Source: Streptomyces megasporus
GTDB lineage: Bacteria; Actinomycetota; Actinomycetes; Streptomycetales; Streptomycetaceae
Assembly (NCBI RefSeq): GCF_000718985.1
Contig: NZ_JODL01000037.1
Coordinates: forward strand, 1-36,144
Reading direction: 5' to 3'
DNA: 36,144 nucleotides
This document shows positions 24,311 through 32,342 of this stretch, piece after piece; position 1 is the first letter of the stretch; each line of letters begins with the position of its first letter. The position numbers and the translations under genes are program-made. The notes beneath the pieces are model-generated. The model saw only the letters and a list, made by a program, of their open reading frames with translations. It had not been told where the DNA came from and did no database searches.

Positions 24311-24404
24311 GCGCTTCCTCCCAGGGCTCCGCGCACACCGTGCCGGCGAGTGTGCGATGCCGAGGGGTGTGAGACCGAGACCGAGAGTGTGTGAGGCTGA
24401 GCGC

Positions 24405-25727
24405 ATGGCTGTTGTGCGTGACCTGCGCGTGCTCCTGCGCTTCCCCGGCTTCCGGCGGCTGTTGACCGTGCGGCTGCTCTCCCAGTCGGCGGACGGCGTC
24501 TTCCAGGTCGCGCTCGCCGCCTATGTGGTCTTCTCCCCCGAGCAGGAGACCTCTCCCGCCGCCATCGCCTCCGCGATGGCCGTTCTGCTGTTGCCCTACT
24601 CACTGCTCGGCCCCTTCGCCGGCGTTCTCCTCGACCGCTGGCGGCGACGCCAGGTGCTGCTGTACGGAAACCTGCTGCGTGTCGTGCTCGCCCTGGGAAC
24701 GGCGGTACTGGTCCTGGCCTCGGTGCCGCTGTGGCTGTTCTACCTCGCCGCGCTGTCGGTCACCGCCGTCAACCGCTTCGTCCTCGCCGGACTGTCCGCC
24801 GCTCTGCCACGTGTGGTGGACGGCGAGCGCCTGGTGATGGCGAACTCCCTCTCCCCCACCGCGGGCACCCTGGCCGCCACCGCGGGGGGCGGGCTCGCCT
24901 TCCTCGTCCGGATTCCCGCACCGGAAGGCGCCGGCTCGGACGCGACGGTGGTGGTCGTCGGCGCCGTGCTCTACCTGCTGGGCGCGCTCGCCTCGCTCCG
25001 GATGGACCGGGAACTGCTCGGCCCCGATCCTTCCGTGCCTCGACCCCACCTCGCCACGGCCGTCGCCGACACCGCCCGCGGACTGGTCGCGGGGCTGCGG
25101 CATCTGGCCCGGCGGCGCAGGGCGGCGCAGGCGCTCGCCTCGATGGCACTGCTGCGCTTCTGTTACGGCGCGCTGACGGTGATGGTGCTGATGCTGTGCC
25201 GGTACGCCTGGAGCGACGACACGGTCGGCGGCATGGCGCTGCTCGGCCTGGCCGTGGCCGTCTCGGGACTGGGTTTCTTCACGGCCGCGGTCCTCACCCC
25301 CTGGGCCGTGCGACGGGCCGGGCGGTTCGGCTGGATCACGGTGTGCGCCGCCGGTTCGGCCGTGCTGGTGCCCGTGCTGAGCCTGTCCTTCGCCCCGCTG
25401 CCGATTCTCTGCGCCGCCTTCGTCGTGGGCCTGGCCACCCAAGGGTCCAAGATCGCCACGGACACGATCGTGCAGTCGTCGGTGGACGACGACTACCGGG
25501 GACGGGTCTTCTCCCTCTACGACATGCTCTTCAACGTCGCCTTCGTCGGCGCCGCCGGTGTGGCCTCCCTGATGCTTCCCCCCGACGGCCGCTCCGCGGC
25601 CCTGGTGATGACGGTGACGGCCCTGTACGCGGCGGTGGCCGCCGCCATGTTTCACGTGAAACGCGGCGACGGCCACCCCGGCGGACGAGGGGACGCGGTC
25701 ACGTCCGCTCGGCCCACCACTTCCTGA
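24405..25727 (+). CDS. MFS transporter
   Basis: The 440-aa product has twelve hydrophobic segments and an MFS signature loop (GVLLDRWRRRQVLLYGNLLR, about residues 75-95). LLRFPGFRRLLTVRLLSQSADGVFQVALAAYVVF opens it, like putative drug exporters. QGSKIATDTIVQSSVDDDYRGRVFSLYDMLFNVAF is a typical loop and helix in this group. Substrate unknown. ATG 24405 has GAGG 8 nt upstream; an earlier in-frame ATG at 24357 adds a non-hydrophobic stretch. A parS site is written into its last codons (residues M-F-H-V-K-R at about 415-420), after the final membrane segment. It converges with pcnA and overlaps its end by 29 bp. Confidence 0.88.
   Translation: MAVVRDLRVLLRFPGFRRLLTVRLLSQSADGVFQVALAAYVVFSPEQETSPAAIASAMAVLLLPYSLLGPFAGVLLDRWRRRQVLLYGNLLRVVLALGTAVLVLASVPLWLFYLAALSVTAVNRFVLAGLSAALPRVVDGERLVMANSLSPTAGTLAATAGGGLAFLVRIPAPEGAGSDATVVVVGAVLYLLGALASLRMDRELLGPDPSVPRPHLATAVADTARGLVAGLRHLARRRRAAQALASMALLRFCYGALTVMVLMLCRYAWSDDTVGGMALLGLAVAVSGLGFFTAAVLTPWAVRRAGRFGWITVCAAGSAVLVPVLSLSFAPLPILCAAFVVGLATQGSKIATDTIVQSSVDDDYRGRVFSLYDMLFNVAFVGAAGVASLMLPPDGRSAALVMTVTALYAAVAAAMFHVKRGDGHPGGRGDAVTSARPTTS
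25649..25662. other. parS: parS site inside the MFS coding sequence
   Basis: An exact GTTTCACGTGAAAC lies in the frame that encodes FHVKR, at the C-terminal tail of the MFS protein. It is within 40 bp of the end of the convergent pcnA gene. It has no extended dyad. Confidence 0.9.
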
Positions 25728-27183
25728 GGGCGTCGGCCGCCGCGTCGTGCCCCATCGGGCCGTGCTCCAGCCGCAGCTCCAACAGGTACCGGTACGCCTC
25801 GCCCACCTCGGGGCCCGGCCGCAGCCCCAGGATCTCCATGATCTCGTTTCCGTTGAGGTCCGGACGGATGGCGTCCAGCTCCTCCTGTTCCCTCAGACGC
25901 TCGATGCGCCGTTCCAGGCTGTCGTACGCGCGTGCCAGGGCGTTGGCCTTGCGCTTGTTGCGCGTGGTGCAGTCCGAACGCGTCAGCTTGTGCAACCGCT
26001 CCAGCAGAGGCCCCGCGTCGCGGACGTAGCGCCGTACCGCCGAGTCGGTCCACTCCCCGGTGCCATAGCCGTGGAAGCGCAGGTGCAGTTCGACCAGGCG
26101 GGAGACGTCCTTGATCATCTCGCCCGGGTACTTGAGCTTGGTCATCCGGGACCTGGTCATCTTCGCCCCCACCACCTCGTGGTGGTGGAAGGAGACCCGT
26201 CCGTCCTTCTCGAACCTGCGGGTCCTGGGCTTGCCGATGTCGTGGAGCAGGGCGGCCAGCCGCAGGGTGAGGTCCGGGCCGTCGTCCTCCAGGTCGATGG
26301 CCTGCTCCAGCACGGTCAGAGTGTGCTCGTAGACGTCCTTGTGCCGGTGGTGCTCGTCACGCTCCAACCGCAGCGCGGGCAGTTCGGGCAGCACCCGCTC
26401 GGCCAGACCGGTGTCCACCAGCAGTTCCAGCCCCTTGCGGGGATGGGCGCCGAGGATCAGCTTGTTCAGCTCGTCCCGCACCCGCTCCGCCGAGACGATC
26501 TCGATTCGGTCGGCCATCTCCCGCATCGCGGCGATCACGTCGTCCGCGAGGTCGAAGCCGAGCTGGGAGGCGAACCGGGCGGCGCGCATCATCCGCAGCG
26601 GGTCGTCCGAGAAGGAGTCCTCGGGAGCGCCGGGCGTGCGCAGCACACGGCGCGCCAAGTCCTCCAGACCGTCGTGCGGGTCGACGAAGGTCTTCTCCGG
26701 CAGCGCGACCGCCATGGCGTTGACGGTGAAGTCACGGCGTACGAGGTCCTCCTCGATGGAGTCGCCGTAGGAGACCTCGGGCTTGCGCGACGTGCGGTCG
26801 TAGGACTCCGACCGGTATGTCGTCACCTCGATCTGGTAGTTCTCCTTACGGCATCCCACCGTGCCGAAGGCGATACCCACCTCCCACACCGCGTCCGCCC
26901 ACGGCCGCACCAGGGCCAGGATGTCCTGTGGACGGGCGTCCGTGGTGAAGTCCAGGTCGTTGCCGAGCCTGCCCAGCAGCGCGTCGCGTACGGAACCGCC
27001 GACCAGGGCCAGTTCGAATCCGGCATCCTTGAAACGGCGGGCGAGATCGTCGGCGACGGGGGACACCCGCAGCAGTTCACTCACGGCTCTGCGCTGCGCC
27101 TCCCCCGGCTCCGCTGGAGAGGCCTCTCGGGCCGGACCGTGAACCGGCTGCTGGGGATGGCTGTCAGTGTTGGCGTTCGGCAC
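25699..27183 (-). CDS. pcnA: CCA-adding enzyme / poly(A) polymerase family nucleotidyltransferase
   Basis: The 494-aa protein has the class II nucleotidyltransferase head: GGSVRDALLGRLGNDLDFTTD (62-82) with the metal-binding D-L-D pair (76-78), RRDFTVNAMA (149-158) and DDPLRMMRAARFASQLGF (193-210). An HD domain follows with H314-D315 in LLHDIGKPRTR. It adds or repairs CCA at tRNA 3' ends; in actinomycetes this gene is often named pcnA by convention. GTG 27183 fits the conserved N-terminus, but no Shine-Dalgarno is visible and TACCCT lies just upstream, so it may be leaderless. It is divergent from the DUF6049 gene; its end overlaps the convergent MFS gene by 29 bp. Confidence 0.93.
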   Translation of the reverse strand: MPNANTDSHPQQPVHGPAREASPAEPGEAQRRAVSELLRVSPVADDLARRFKDAGFELALVGGSVRDALLGRLGNDLDFTTDARPQDILALVRPWADAVWEVGIAFGTVGCRKENYQIEVTTYRSESYDRTSRKPEVSYGDSIEEDLVRRDFTVNAMAVALPEKTFVDPHDGLEDLARRVLRTPGAPEDSFSDDPLRMMRAARFASQLGFDLADDVIAAMREMADRIEIVSAERVRDELNKLILGAHPRKGLELLVDTGLAERVLPELPALRLERDEHHRHKDVYEHTLTVLEQAIDLEDDGPDLTLRLAALLHDIGKPRTRRFEKDGRVSFHHHEVVGAKMTRSRMTKLKYPGEMIKDVSRLVELHLRFHGYGTGEWTDSAVRRYVRDAGPLLERLHKLTRSDCTTRNKRKANALARAYDSLERRIERLREQEELDAIRPDLNGNEIMEILGLRPGPEVGEAYRYLLELRLEHGPMGHDAAADALRKWWAERT

Positions 27184-27367
27184 AGCAGAACAGGGTACGT
27201 TGCCCTCTCCTCCCGGTCTTCCCCGATCACCGGTCGGCTCGCGGACCGTCCTCGACTCACGGACGGCTCCCAGGCACTCACGGCCGTCGGGGATCGTTAG
27301 CATCTGGGTGCAACATCTGGGTGCGTCAGACCAGCGGAAAAGCGGTACCGGGCGACCGGCGGACAGG

Positions 27368-29881
27368 ATGGACGAGCACGTGGCCGAGGCGGCACAGACC
27401 CCAGTGACCCCCACCGCTCCTGCCCGGCGTCGCCGGCTGAGGCGCTGTGCGGCCGTCCTGGCCGCCCTGCCGTTGTTGTCCGGAGCCTTCCCGGCACTTC
27501 CCGGGGCGCCCTCCCATGCCGCCTCCCACGCGGGCACCGGCTCCGCCGCCTCCCCGGCGAAGCCCTCGGCCGCCTCGGCCGCCTCGACCGTCTCGGCCAC
27601 CTCGGCCGACGACTCGCGCGCGTCCACGGTCTCCATCAACCGGCTGACGCCCTCGGCGCCCGCGAAGGGGGACACGCTCACCGTCTCCGGGCGCATCGCC
27701 AACACGGCCGGCTCCGCCCTCACCGACGCCCGGGTGACGCTGCGCGTCGGCTCCCGGCTGACCGCGCGCAGCTCGGTCGAGGAGATCTCCTCCCGGAAGG
27801 GGTTCGTCCCCGGAGTGGACGGGGCGCCGATCGACGGCAAGGGCACCGTGAAGCTCGGTGACGTACCGGCGGGCGCCGTTCGCTCCTTCACCCTGGAGGT
27901 GCCCGTCGACGAGCTGCCGCTGGACGAGGACGGGGTGTACCCGGTCGGAGTGTCGCTGTCGGGACAGACGCGCGACAAGCCCTACGAGAACGTGCTGGGC
28001 ATCGACCGGACCTTCCTGCCCTGGCAGCCGTCCTCGCCCGACACCCCGACGCAGGTCACCTTCCTGTGGCCGCTGATCTCCACCACGCACCTCGGCGCCC
28101 ACACCGAGGCCGACGACGAGGACCAGACACCGGTCCTGGAGAGCGACGACCTCGTCCGGGAGATCGCTCCCGGCGGGCGGCTCCAGCAGTTGGTCGCCCT
28201 CGGCAAGGACCTGCCGGTCACCTGGGTGATCGATCCGGACCTGCTGGCCTCCGTCTCGGCGATGACCGAACGGTACGAGGTGCGGACCGAGGACGGCACC
28301 ACCGTTCCGGGCCGCGGGCAGAACCACGCTCGACAGTGGCTGTTCGAGCTCCAGCAGGCGGTGGAGGACGAGGAGGTCGTCGCCCTTCCCTTCGGCGACC
28401 CCGACCTGGCCTCCCTCGCCCATCGCGGCAAGAACGTCCCCGGCGCGCTCGGCCACCTGGGCCCGGCCACCGATCTGGGCAGGAGGACGGTGGAGACCGA
28501 GCTGTCGGTCGAACCCAGCACCGACTTCGCCTGGCCGGTGGAAGGCGCCATCGACCCCTCGATCGTCTCCGTGGCGACCTCGGCGGGCGCCCAGAACGTC
28601 ATCACCCGCAGCGACAGCCTGCGCGAGACCGGCGGGTTGAGCCACACCCCCACCGCCGCCCGACCGATCGGCGGCGGCACCACCGCCATCGTGGCCGACG
28701 CACGGCTGTCCAAGATGTTCCAGGGCGACATGGCGCGGGCGCGGAACTCGACGCGGTCCGTGCAGCGGTTCCTGGCGCACACCCAACTGATCACCGCGCA
28801 GCGGCCGGACACCCGCCGCAGCATCGTGGTGGCGCCGCAGCGGATGCCCACCACCGGTCAGGCCCAGACGATGGCCGCCGCGCTCCGGTCGCTGGAGCTC
28901 GACGGCCGATGGGCGGAGTTCGTGTCCCTGTCGGAGGCCGCGGAGGCCAAGCCGGACCCACGGGCCAACCGCAAGGTACCGGGCCAGGGCTCCTACCCGT
29001 CCTCGCTGCGCAAGCGGGAACTGAGCACCGAGGCCTTCGAGGAGATCCGCGCCACCCGGAACACCCTGGAGGGCTTCCAGAAGATCCTGTCCCAGCCCGA
29101 CCGGGTGAGGACGCCCTTCAGCAACGCCATCCGCCGTTCGCTCTCCACCTCCTGGCGCGGCGACCACGAGGCCGCGGCGGAGTACCGGGCGTCGACACAC
29201 GAGTACCTGGAGGAGCTGACGGGAGGGGTCCGGCTGGTCGAGAAGTCGGACATGAAGCTGTCCGGCCGCAGCGCCACCATCCCCGTGACCGTGCAGAACA
29301 ACCTCTTCCAAGGCGTGAAGGGACTGGAACTGCGGCTCACCTCCGGACGCCGGCTCGGCCTGGACGTCGGCGGGCCACAGCCGGTGACGGTGAAGGGCGG
29401 TCACAGCCAGTCCGTGAAGGTGCCCACCACCGCCAAGGCCAACGGCCGCACCCGGGTCGAGGCCCGGCTCTACACCGAGGACGGCGAGCCCTGGGGCGAG
29501 CCCATGACCTTCCACGTGGAGGTCACCGAGATCACCTCCGCGGTGATGCTGGTGATCTCCGGCGGCGTCCTGCTGGTGGTCCTGGCCGGGGTGCGGATGT
29601 ACACCCAGCGCAAGCGCGCCGGCGCCCGGCCCGACCCGGACGCCCCCCTGGCGCCCAAGCCCTCCGAGCCCGAGGCCGTGGAGGAGCGCGCGGAGGCGTC
29701 GGCCGAGGAAACCGAGGAGAGGGCCGAAGAGTCCGAGGAGAGGGCCGAAGAGGGGGCCGGGAACGCCCCCGCGGACGGCACACGGAAAGATGCCGGGAAC
29801 GAGCAGGCGGGTGACCGGGGCGAGGACACCGGGTCCAAACGTTCCGGCCCCTCCGGCGTGGGTGAGAAGGTGGACCGTTGA
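27368..29881 (+). CDS. Membrane-anchored extracytoplasmic protein, DUF6049 family
   Basis: An 837-aa protein with a twin-basic start (RRRRLRRCAAVLAALPLLSG), a signal peptide of about 45 residues and an Ala/Ser-rich spacer. A large extracytoplasmic part (about 80-720) follows, with Ig-like strands at both ends. A single membrane helix (VMLVISGGVLLVVLAGVRM, about 727-746) precedes a cytoplasmic tail rich in Glu-Glu-Arg repeats. It matches the DUF6049 proteins that sit before murJ in streptomycetes and before Rv3910 in mycobacteria (Rv3909). The function is unknown; the conserved neighbours point to the MurJ/pseudokinase complex. Start ATG 27368 or GTG 27380; neither has a strong ribosome site. 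It is followed 55 bp later by murJ. Confidence 0.82.
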   Translation: MDEHVAEAAQTPVTPTAPARRRRLRRCAAVLAALPLLSGAFPALPGAPSHAASHAGTGSAASPAKPSAASAASTVSATSADDSRASTVSINRLTPSAPAKGDTLTVSGRIANTAGSALTDARVTLRVGSRLTARSSVEEISSRKGFVPGVDGAPIDGKGTVKLGDVPAGAVRSFTLEVPVDELPLDEDGVYPVGVSLSGQTRDKPYENVLGIDRTFLPWQPSSPDTPTQVTFLWPLISTTHLGAHTEADDEDQTPVLESDDLVREIAPGGRLQQLVALGKDLPVTWVIDPDLLASVSAMTERYEVRTEDGTTVPGRGQNHARQWLFELQQAVEDEEVVALPFGDPDLASLAHRGKNVPGALGHLGPATDLGRRTVETELSVEPSTDFAWPVEGAIDPSIVSVATSAGAQNVITRSDSLRETGGLSHTPTAARPIGGGTTAIVADARLSKMFQGDMARARNSTRSVQRFLAHTQLITAQRPDTRRSIVVAPQRMPTTGQAQTMAAALRSLELDGRWAEFVSLSEAAEAKPDPRANRKVPGQGSYPSSLRKRELSTEAFEEIRATRNTLEGFQKILSQPDRVRTPFSNAIRRSLSTSWRGDHEAAAEYRASTHEYLEELTGGVRLVEKSDMKLSGRSATIPVTVQNNLFQGVKGLELRLTSGRRLGLDVGGPQPVTVKGGHSQSVKVPTTAKANGRTRVEARLYTEDGEPWGEPMTFHVEVTEITSAVMLVISGGVLLVVLAGVRMYTQRKRAGARPDPDAPLAPKPSEPEAVEERAEASAEETEERAEESEERAEEGAGNAPADGTRKDAGNEQAGDRGEDTGSKRSGPSGVGEKVDR

Positions 29882-29936
29882 GCGAGCTGTCGGGGCCGGA
29901 GAGAGCGGCCGCGGACAATGAGGTGGGGTTGCAGCG

Positions 29937-32210
29937 ATGAACGCGCCGTACGACCGTGACCGCGGCGACACGCCGGGCGGGGACCCGGCCGCTTCGGGCG
30001 GCCCGGAGCCGTACGACCGGAACGCCCCTCGCCCCGGCGGTCCCCACGACCTCTACCGGCAGCCCCCGCCACCCCACCACGCCCCCGACCCTCGACGCTG
30101 GGCGCCGACCCCGCCTCCCGAGCCGGAGGGCCCCTCACGGCGGCTGCCGTACGGCGACGACCCGGCGACCGTGCGCTTCACGGGCGTGGACGACCTGATC
30201 GGCAGAGCACCGGACGAGGACGGGGAACGGAGGCGCGACGACGCCTTCGCCCACCTCTACCAGGACCAGCAGCAGACTCCCCCGCCCCGGCCGCACCAGC
30301 AGTACCCGTCGTCTCGGCAGGAGCCGGGTCCGGCGGGCCTCCACCAGCCGCACGGGCACACTCCCCAGGGTCACCCCGAGAGCCGGGAGGCCCACGAGTG
30401 GCGGGGCGGCCCGCACGAGCCGTCCGAGCGTCCCTCGCCCCCTTACGGGGCCGAACAGCCGTCCTCCGTCCCCCCTCCCCAGCCGTCCGCCCAGCAGACC
30501 GTGACGGACGAGGCCGTGGTGGAGGAGGCCCTCGGCGCGGCTCCGCCCTCGGAGTCCGCCGCCAAGCCCGCACGCCGCGGCGGCGGCATACTGAAGTCCA
30601 GCGCCATCATGGCCGCGGGCACCATGGTCTCCCGGCTCACGGGCTTCGTCCGCACCCTGGTGATCACCGCGGCGCTCGGCGCGGCGGTGCTCGGCGACGC
30701 CTACACCGTGGCCTACACGCTGCCGACGATGATCTACATCCTCTCCATCGGCGGCGGCCTGAACTCCGTCTTCGTCCCTCAGCTCGTCCGCGCCATGAAG
30801 GACGACGCCGACGGCGGCGAGGCGTACGCCAACCGTCTGCTCACCCTGGTCACGGTGATCCTGGGCGCCCTGGTGGCGCTCACCGTGCTGGTCACGCCGC
30901 TGCTGGTCCGGATGATCTCGGTGCCGATCGCCGAGGACCCGCAGGCCAACAACGTCGCGGTCACCTTCGCCCGCTACTGCCTGCCCACCATCTTCTTCAT
31001 GGGCGTCCACGTCGTCATGGGCCAGATCCTCAACGCCCGTGGCCGCTTCGGCGCCATGATGTGGACCCCGGTCCTGAACAACGTCGTCATCATCTTCACC
31101 TTCGGCCTGTTCATCTGGGTGTACGGCACGGCCCGCACCTCCGGGATGACCGTCGAGACGATCCCGCCGGAGGGCGTCCGGCTGCTGGGCGTCGGCACCC
31201 TGCTGGGCCTGGTCGTCCAGGCCCTGGCGATGATCCCGTACCTGCGCGCCGCCGGGTTCCGCCTCCGCCCGCGCTTCGACTGGCGTGGCCACGGCCTGGG
31301 CAAGGCCGCCCGCCTCGCCAAGTGGACCGTCCTGTTCGTGCTGGCCAACCAGGCGGGTCTGCTGGTCGTCACCCAGCTCGCCACTTGGGCGGGCAAGGAG
31401 GCCGCGGGCCAGGGTTACGACGGCACCGGCTTCCTCGGCTACAGCAACGCCCAGTTGATCTGGCAGATGCCGCAGGCCATCATCACCGTCTCGGTGATGG
31501 CCGCCCTGCTGCCGAGGCTCTCCCGTGCCGCCCACGACGACGACCCCGGCGCCGTCCGCGACGACATCTCGCACGGGCTGCGCACCTCGGCCGTCGCCAT
31601 CGTGCCCGTCTCCTTCGCCTTCGTTGCCCTCGGCGTGCCGATGTGCCTGCTGATGTACTCCTCCGCGACCGCGGACGCGGCCACGTCGATGGGTTACATC
31701 CTGATGGCCTTCGGCCTGGGGCTGATCCCCTACTCCGTGCAGTACGTCGTGCTCAGGGCCTTCTACGCCTACGAGGACACCCGCACCCCCTTCTACAACA
31801 CGGTCATCGTCGCCGCCTGCAACGCCGCCGGCTCCGCCCTCTGCTTCCTGCTGCTGCCCGCTCGCTGGGCGGTCGTCGGCATGGCCGCCTCCTACGGCAT
31901 CGCCTACGCCGTCGGCGTGGGCGTCGCCTGGAAGCGTCTGAGCCGACTGCTCGGCGGGGATCTCGACCGCGCTCGCGTGGTCCGCACCTACGCCAGGCTC
32001 TGCGGTGCCGGCCTTCCGGCCGCCCTCATCGGCGGGGGAGTCGCCTACGCGGTGCTCCAGGCGCTCGGCTCCGGGTTCGTCGGTGGTGCCGTGGCCCTGG
32101 CCGCGGGGGGGCTGGTCCTGGGCGTGGTCTTCGTACTGGCCGCCAAGCGCATGCGGATCGAGGAGCTGACGGCCATGGTGGGTATGGTCCGCGCCAAGCT
32201 CGGTCGCTGA
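29937..32210 (+). CDS. murJ: Lipid II flippase MurJ, with long Pro/His-rich N-terminus
   Basis: The 757-aa product has ~215 cytoplasmic residues rich in Pro, His, Gln and Asp, then a 14-helix MOP-superfamily membrane domain. SSAIMAAGTMVSRLTGFVRT begins it; GGGLNSVFVPQLVRA, ARYCLPTIFFMGVHVVMGQILNARGRFG and LRAFYAYEDTRTPFYNT are MurJ signatures. It moves lipid II across the membrane for peptidoglycan synthesis. In mycobacteria the same protein has a pseudokinase and an extracellular domain fused at its end; here it stops after the membrane domain and those parts are the next gene. ATG 29937 has GAGGTGGGG at 8 nt. Confidence 0.95.
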   Translation: MNAPYDRDRGDTPGGDPAASGGPEPYDRNAPRPGGPHDLYRQPPPPHHAPDPRRWAPTPPPEPEGPSRRLPYGDDPATVRFTGVDDLIGRAPDEDGERRRDDAFAHLYQDQQQTPPPRPHQQYPSSRQEPGPAGLHQPHGHTPQGHPESREAHEWRGGPHEPSERPSPPYGAEQPSSVPPPQPSAQQTVTDEAVVEEALGAAPPSESAAKPARRGGGILKSSAIMAAGTMVSRLTGFVRTLVITAALGAAVLGDAYTVAYTLPTMIYILSIGGGLNSVFVPQLVRAMKDDADGGEAYANRLLTLVTVILGALVALTVLVTPLLVRMISVPIAEDPQANNVAVTFARYCLPTIFFMGVHVVMGQILNARGRFGAMMWTPVLNNVVIIFTFGLFIWVYGTARTSGMTVETIPPEGVRLLGVGTLLGLVVQALAMIPYLRAAGFRLRPRFDWRGHGLGKAARLAKWTVLFVLANQAGLLVVTQLATWAGKEAAGQGYDGTGFLGYSNAQLIWQMPQAIITVSVMAALLPRLSRAAHDDDPGAVRDDISHGLRTSAVAIVPVSFAFVALGVPMCLLMYSSATADAATSMGYILMAFGLGLIPYSVQYVVLRAFYAYEDTRTPFYNTVIVAACNAAGSALCFLLLPARWAVVGMAASYGIAYAVGVGVAWKRLSRLLGGDLDRARVVRTYARLCGAGLPAALIGGGVAYAVLQALGSGFVGGAVALAAGGLVLGVVFVLAAKRMRIEELTAMVGMVRAKLGR

Positions 32211-32342
32211 CGGGACCGCCCGACGTCCGTCGCACAACCATCGGCTCCACCCGTGTGTCGTGCATACCGACGGACTGTGGGCACAATTGTCTCTGGCTGT
32301 GTTGACGAACAGGCTGCAACGATTGGGGAGGCAGGACCGACG

